Part shown: piece by piece, positions 1-6,100 of the stretch
How positions within the stretch are numbered: the stretch's first letter is position 1
How the letters are laid out: each line of letters opens with the position of its first letter
From: a bacterium
GTDB taxonomy: Bacteria > UBP14 > UBA6098
Direction of reading: 5' to 3'
DNA length: 8,668 nucleotides
Assembly: GCA_030642425.1 (NCBI GenBank)
Contig: DAOWNU010000061.1
Location: 1 to 8,668 of the forward strand
Program-made: the position numbers and the translations under genes
The notes under the pieces: generated by a model
Seen by the model: only the letters and a program-made list of their open reading frames with translations
The model's database searches: none
What the model was told of the DNA's origin: nothing

Positions 1-152
1 ACCGGTCCGATATTAGATTGGAATACGAGATTGTTTCTCATGTCGAAAATCAACAGTTCGGCGCCGCCGGAGAACATCTCGGGATAATCGAACACCGCAA
101 AATCGTTGATGTCGTCGCCGTTGGGAGTGAACGGGTTCGGATACAGGTTGCA
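1..152 (-). other. Start of C-terminal sorting-type domain (FlgD-Ig/CHU_C-like), cut by window edge
   Basis: From C2442 the chain reads CNLYPNPFTPNGDDINDF, then AELLIFDMRNNLVFQSN and stops at the edge. 'PNPFTPNGD.IND' followed by an 'L.IFD..N.LVF' strand is the signature of FlgD-Ig-like/gliding-motility-associated C-terminal domains, used as secretion and anchoring signals by type IX systems in the FCB group. Only 50 residues are visible. The usual closing part (a W-D-G-x-D/N segment and a Y-Y/I strand) would lie past the left edge. That a type IX system exists in this organism is inference. Confidence 0.75.
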
Positions 153-3100
153 CGAAATTTCCGGCTCCATCACGAAACACCAGTCGAACTGGCTGCGGTT
201 CGGGTCGCAAAGATCGGGATTGTCGCCCGCGAAAGCGGTGATACAAATAGTGTCGCCCGCCGTGAATTCGACGCCCTCCGCCGCCGGGTTGAAACTCAAT
301 ATATCGCCGTCCCAGCCGAGGCCAGCGTTCCCGGTGTCGTAGCTTCTGCCGTCGATATCCATCGCAAGTTCGCTCTCGAGGACCCCCGCAAGATTGTCGT
401 CGATAGAGATCGAAATTATCGCCTGAGCGTTGCGGATCATAGTCCACTCCGGCGGGACGTTGTGCGAGTGAGTCGGGGCCTCGAGATCGACGAGGAACGA
501 GTATTCGAGCGTGTCCCACATCGGGTTGCCGAGGCTATCTTCGGCGAGTGTCAGCAGCACCGTAACGACCTGCTCGTTCGTCCAGAACGGCGCGCCGGGG
601 TCGAAAGTCAGTTCGCCCGCGACGGGATCGTAACTCAGCCGCGGATCGGGCCAGCTAATAGTCTGCCCGGCTATCCGAAGAATCATCGGCGCCGGATCGA
701 CGCCGTCGGGATCGGTGAGGCTGATAATTATCTCCTGATCTATGCAGGCCGTGATCTCGCCGGGCTGCGGCGTGATATAGGCCGCGACCGGGCCGCCGAG
801 AATCGGGCAGATACTGTCCGCGCTCGAGACGCTGCGGTCGCCGACGTTCTGGAAATCGAAGTCCGCATCGACCGCGGTAATCCGGTAGGTCACGACAACC
901 GGGCTGATAAAGCTCCCGATCGGCGCGACAGTCCGCCAGAGCCAGCTGCCGTCCGCGGGATCGTAAGTCGTTGTAATAGAGTCCATTGCGACCGGGCCAT
1001 TAAAGCTAATATCAACCTCGCCGTCCGTATCCCAAATAAGCTCGGCGGAATAGACCCCGCTTGGATCGACAATACGCGCCTCGAGATAGACATTATTCTG
1101 CGTGCTCTCGTAGGCCGGTCCGAAACCGAATATCTCCGGGCCGAGCGTGTCGTCGTCGAGGACAGTGAAGCTCCAGATAGTCTCCGAGCCGTTCGGGTCG
1201 CAGTAGTCCGGCTCGCTGTCGAAAGCGCGCGCGGTGATTGTAACGGTCGTGTATTCAGGGAAATATATCCCCGGCACGAGCGTGTCCTCCGGCGGGGAAT
1301 AGCTTATTCCGAACGCCGATTCGTCGATTGCCGAGGGGTCGAGCGAGAACGTGGGAGAAATCCAATCGACGCCAGGGTCGGAAACGCGCGCCGTAATCGT
1401 GCCGCCGGTCGCGCGATAGACGCCGTCGATAACGAATTCGAGGCTGTCCTGATCGACACCGAGAATGGCGTCGGAGACATCGACAGAAATAGGCTCCTGC
1501 CAGTCGAGCGAAAAATATCCGCCCGCAGGCGCGAAAGCGCCGTAATCCGGCGGGGTCAGGTCGATAGTGAAAGTCCACGCTATCGGCGCGAACTCGAGCT
1601 CATTGCCGAGAACGTCGCTGGCGGAGAGCAGTCTCACGCCGATCGGGCCGTCGCTCCAGACCGTGTCCGGCGTGAATGTCAGGGTTGGCTCGGCCCAGTT
1701 CAGCTTCGGGTCGGTCGGGTCGAAAAGGACGCCGTCGATCTCGAGTTCGATAGTCGAAGCATCGACGCCGTTCGAGTCCTCGATTGTCATTATTATCGGC
1801 TGGAGGTCGCACGCGCTGATCGTGCCGTCGAGCGGCTCGATTATTGTCGCTATCGGGCCGCCGGTGGCGATTGCGAAGCTCCAGCAGTGAAGCGAATCGT
1901 TGGGCGGGCAGTAATCCGGGTCGTCGCAGGCGTGGACACAGACCTCGACTATCGTCCCGCCGGGGAACCAGAGTCCCGCCGCCGAGGACGAGAACTCCCA
2001 GAGTTCGCCGTCCCACGAGACCGGAATATCGGCCAAATCGAAATATAGCGTGTCGTTTATTGTCATCCAAAGGCAGCTGTCCGCAAGTCCGGCGAGCGTG
2101 TCCGAGATGTGCACAGAAATATCCGGCGCCGGGTCGTCGATTATCGCGCCGTCGGCGGGAATTTCGCCCCAGAATATCGGCGGATCGAGGTCCATCGTGA
2201 ACCACCAGTCCAGCGGGTTGTCGAGCTCGTTGCCGAGCATATCGTCCGCGGAGACAAGCTCGACATACACCGGGCCGCTCGGCCAGACCGAGAGCGGCGT
2301 CCATGTCAAAGTCGGTTCGCTCCAGTCGAGTTCGGCGCCGCCGACAAAATAGGAAAGCCCGTTCACGACAAGCTCGATTGTCGAGCCGTTCACGCCGTTC
2401 GGGTCGATGATTGTAACGATTATTTGCTGCAGGCTGCACGCGCTGAACGTGCCTTCGAGCGGCTCGATTATTGTCGCTATCGGCCCGCCGCTGGAGATTA
2501 TCAGCCACCAGCAGTAGGTCGTGTCGTTGGCCGCGCAGTAGCCCGCGGTGTCCGGGAGGTCGGCGATATCGAGGCAGAGCCAGATGCTGTCGCCGCCGGA
2601 GAAGCTCGCCGGGACGCTGTCCGGGTCGAAATGAAGGTCGTCGCCGAGCCAGTAGAGCGCGGGATCGGTCGGCGTGAAGCTCCCGAATCCGGGGACGTTC
2701 AGAGAAGCGCTGTTGTAGTCCGGGCCAGCGGGAACATCGACGAGCGAGATCGTTACGAGCGGGCTTGTGTCATCAACCGGAACGCCGCCGGGGGGAACGA
2801 TACCGGTGATTATCGGCGGCTCGTAATCCACCACAAAGCTCCACGAGACGGTCGCCGAGAGCGGGTTGCCGAGAAGATCGGAGGCCGAAACGAGTGTAAC
2901 ATTTACTGTTGCGCCGTGGACGAACGCGCCCGCGCCACCGTCGAAAGTGAGTGTCGGTTCCGACCAGCTTAGTTCGACGTCGCCGACAGTGTAGTCTGTC
3001 CCATCGACACGCAGCACGATAGTCGTGTCGTCCACGCCGTTCGAGTCGATTATCGTCATTACGATCTCCTGCGGATCGCAGCTCGTGATTATGCCGTCGG

Positions 3101-6100
3101 TCGGAGTTACGATAGTCCCGACCGGGCCGCCGGACTCGATACTGAAATCCCAGCAGCTGTCGAGAACGTTCGGGCCGCAATAGTCGGGGGAGTCCTCCGC
3201 GGTTACGCAGATTGTGACAACATCGCCGCCGGTAACGGCAATAAAATCGCACAGGTCGAAACTGAAATTGCCGCCGACCCATGTTACGCGCGTATCGCCC
3301 GGCCCGACATGGATCGTGCCCATAATCCCGACATCGATAGAGCCTTCGTCGAGGCCGCTGCCGAAATCGGCAAGATCGAACGAAATCGTGGGACAGATAG
3401 TGGAAACGACCGTGCCGGGGGATGGCGAAATCGCGCCGACCACGGGCGGCGAATAATCCAGCGTGAACGACCATACTACCGTGTCTTCCAACGGATTACC
3501 ATAAGCGTCGTCCGCCGCGAGGAGGCTGCAGGTAACGATTTCGCCGTCGGAAAAAAGGCCGGGCGAAGAGTTGAAAAGCAGGTCTGGCTCGGTGAATGAA
3601 AGCTCCGGATCGGCGGTCGTGAAATGAACGCCGTTGACCGAGAAAACTATCGAAGATGCCACGACGCCGTTGAGGTCGGCGACGGTCATCAGAATATCCT
3701 GCGGATCGCAGGCGGAAAAAGTCCACGGCAGTGGCTCGATTATCGTCCCAACAGGCCCGCCGGTAGGAACGTTGAATGTCCAGCAGGTATCGAGCACATT
3801 GGGCGGGCAAAGGTCGGGATCGTCCCATGCACGCACACAAACCCTTACGCTGTCGCCGCCGACAAGTGTGAACGGAATGGCGGAAACATCCGCTTCATAA
3901 AAACCCGCTCCCCCACTCGTATCATAGGAAAAAGCGGGCAAAGTAAGGTCGAACCAAGTGGTGCCAGCGCCGGCGGGAAGATAATCGATACTGAACAAAG
4001 TGCTGTCGAACGCAACTCCGGCGGGAATATCGTCGAGCGTCCATGTTAGTGTCGGCGTGAGCGTGCCTATCGGCCCGACCGGACTTATAGCAGAAATTTC
4101 CGGCGGTTCGATATCGATAAAATAGACCCATGAATGGCCGGAACCCATAAGCGGATTGCCCAGGCTGTCCTCGGCGGCGATAAGCTCGATATTCACAACC
4201 GCGTCGTGCGCCCAGAGCGTGTCCGGCAGGAAACATAAAGTATCGTCGGAGTATGATATCTGCGGGTCTATGACGCCATAATCCACGCCGTTAACCCGGA
4301 GCACGATGGTGGATTCCATAACACCGTGGGATATAGGCGTGTCATACAGGGGAAGGCAGAAGCCCTGATCGTCGCAGGCGGAGACGAGGCTGTCTATCGG
4401 AATGCCCGATGCGGCATCGAAAGGCGCTTCCGCGACCGGCCCCTCTAAATCGACATAGACTTCCCAGCAAACTTCCAGCGTATTTGGAGCGCAATAATCA
4501 GGGGAATCGTAGGCGCCCACACAGAGGTGGAAAGTGTCGTTATGGCTCGCGGTTATCATTGTCAAAGAGCTGTCCAGATAGAGCGACATCCCAATCCCAA
4601 GACTGTCCCACGTAAATATCAGAGCCGGATGGCCCAGCGTGAATATTGTTCCATTCACCGAAAAATAGACGCTGCCGGTATCGAGACCGGAGAGCGAATC
4701 TGCGATCCAAACTGCGAAACCGGGCGAGGGAATTGTGATTATTGTGTCGCCGGGAGGATAGAATCCCCAGGCCACGGGATCGGATAGATCGACATAAAAC
4801 TCCCCGCTTGGAAGAAGAACCGTAACCGTGCCAAGCTCGTCCGCGAGGGAGTCCAAACTCCAGACGATAGTATCACCGTCTTCCCACCAAGGGGAAGGCT
4901 CGAAAACGAGAACGGTGTCGTCCTCCTCCAGCCATAGCTCGGCATCGGTGATATCGAACGTCCAACCATTGACCGTCAGCCTGATCGACATCGTATCCAC
5001 GCTGACGTCGTCGTTGACGATTATGCGAATAAGCTGGGGATCACACGCCGTCCATGCCCCGTCGAAAGGCTCGATAAGATAAGCCCAGGGCGGGTCGCAC
5101 GGGACAACCGAATACTCCCAGATGTCGCTCGTGTCGGAGCCGCAATGGTTACTTGCGATAACGAACCATTGCACATACTCGGTGCAATCGCCTATCGTAT
5201 CGAAGAAGGTTTCCGTGAGGTCGCCGGCCACGAGGATGCCGTTCATATAAACGTCGTAGGTGATAACCGGAGCGCCGGAGGCCGAGTCCCAATCGAGCGT
5301 GAGCGGGCCGGGGATGAGATCGAATATGCCGTCGGGGGGCGAAATCAGAACGAGTCCCGACGGGGGAAGATCGATGCTAACAGTAACAGTATCGTAACCC
5401 TCGCATCCCCAGCCATCGACAACTGTCAGGCTGTATGTGGTTGTGGACTCCGGGGAAGCCATGGGATTCGAGCCGTTGGGATCGCTAAGACCCTCCACCG
5501 GTTCCCAGTAATACTCATAAAAGCCGTCGCCGCCGAGAGCGGTTGGCGCGCCGCCCAGCATCACGCTGTCGCCAATGCAAATCGTGTCGTCGATACCGGC
5601 ATCGACAATAAGCTCCGGGTCGATATAGACCGTGGCGTCGTCGAAACCAAGACATCCGGCAAGCGGCGAGGTTACAGTTATAACATAGGTCTGTGTCGAT
5701 GTCGGCGATACGGTTATCTCCCTCGTCGTTTCGCCGCCGGGAGACCAATTATATGTATAGCTGGGGCCGTCGGGCGTGATTTCGGGGGTCAACGTTACCC
5801 ATTCTCCCTCACAGATCGTCGTATCTCTTATAATGACTATAGGCGTCGGATCCACAGTAATCGTAACGTATGCTGTATCTATACAATCGACGCCGTCCGT
5901 GACAGCGATGCCGTAAGTTATCGTGCTCTCCGGACACGAAATTGGATTTGGGGATGTCGGATCCGACAGAAAATCCGCGGGGAACCACGAATATGTCCAG
6001 AAATGATCGGGGATCTCGGATGTATCGAGCACCGCGCTGAGGGAGGTGCAATCGCCGGAACACAAGAGCGGATATTCGGCGTAAGCGGTTACGCTAAAAT

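Noticed and set aside
18..2048. A 676-codon open frame on the plus strand
   Set aside because: It is in exact codon register with the minus-strand gene, so a stop can only arise from TTA, CTA or TCA sense codons, which this stretch avoids. Its translation is Arg-rich, without domains, signal peptide or ribosome site, and ends at a sense CTA codon.
1600..2508. A 302-codon minus-strand frame in another register
   Set aside because: It is an out-of-frame shadow of units 5-6, Arg-rich with no recognisable motif, while the in-frame reading gives clean Ig-like repeats.
153..5093. Possible tandem array such as a CRISPR
   Set aside because: The periodicity is about 630-700 bases, coding, and diverged at DNA level. 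There are no short identical repeats with regular unique spacers.
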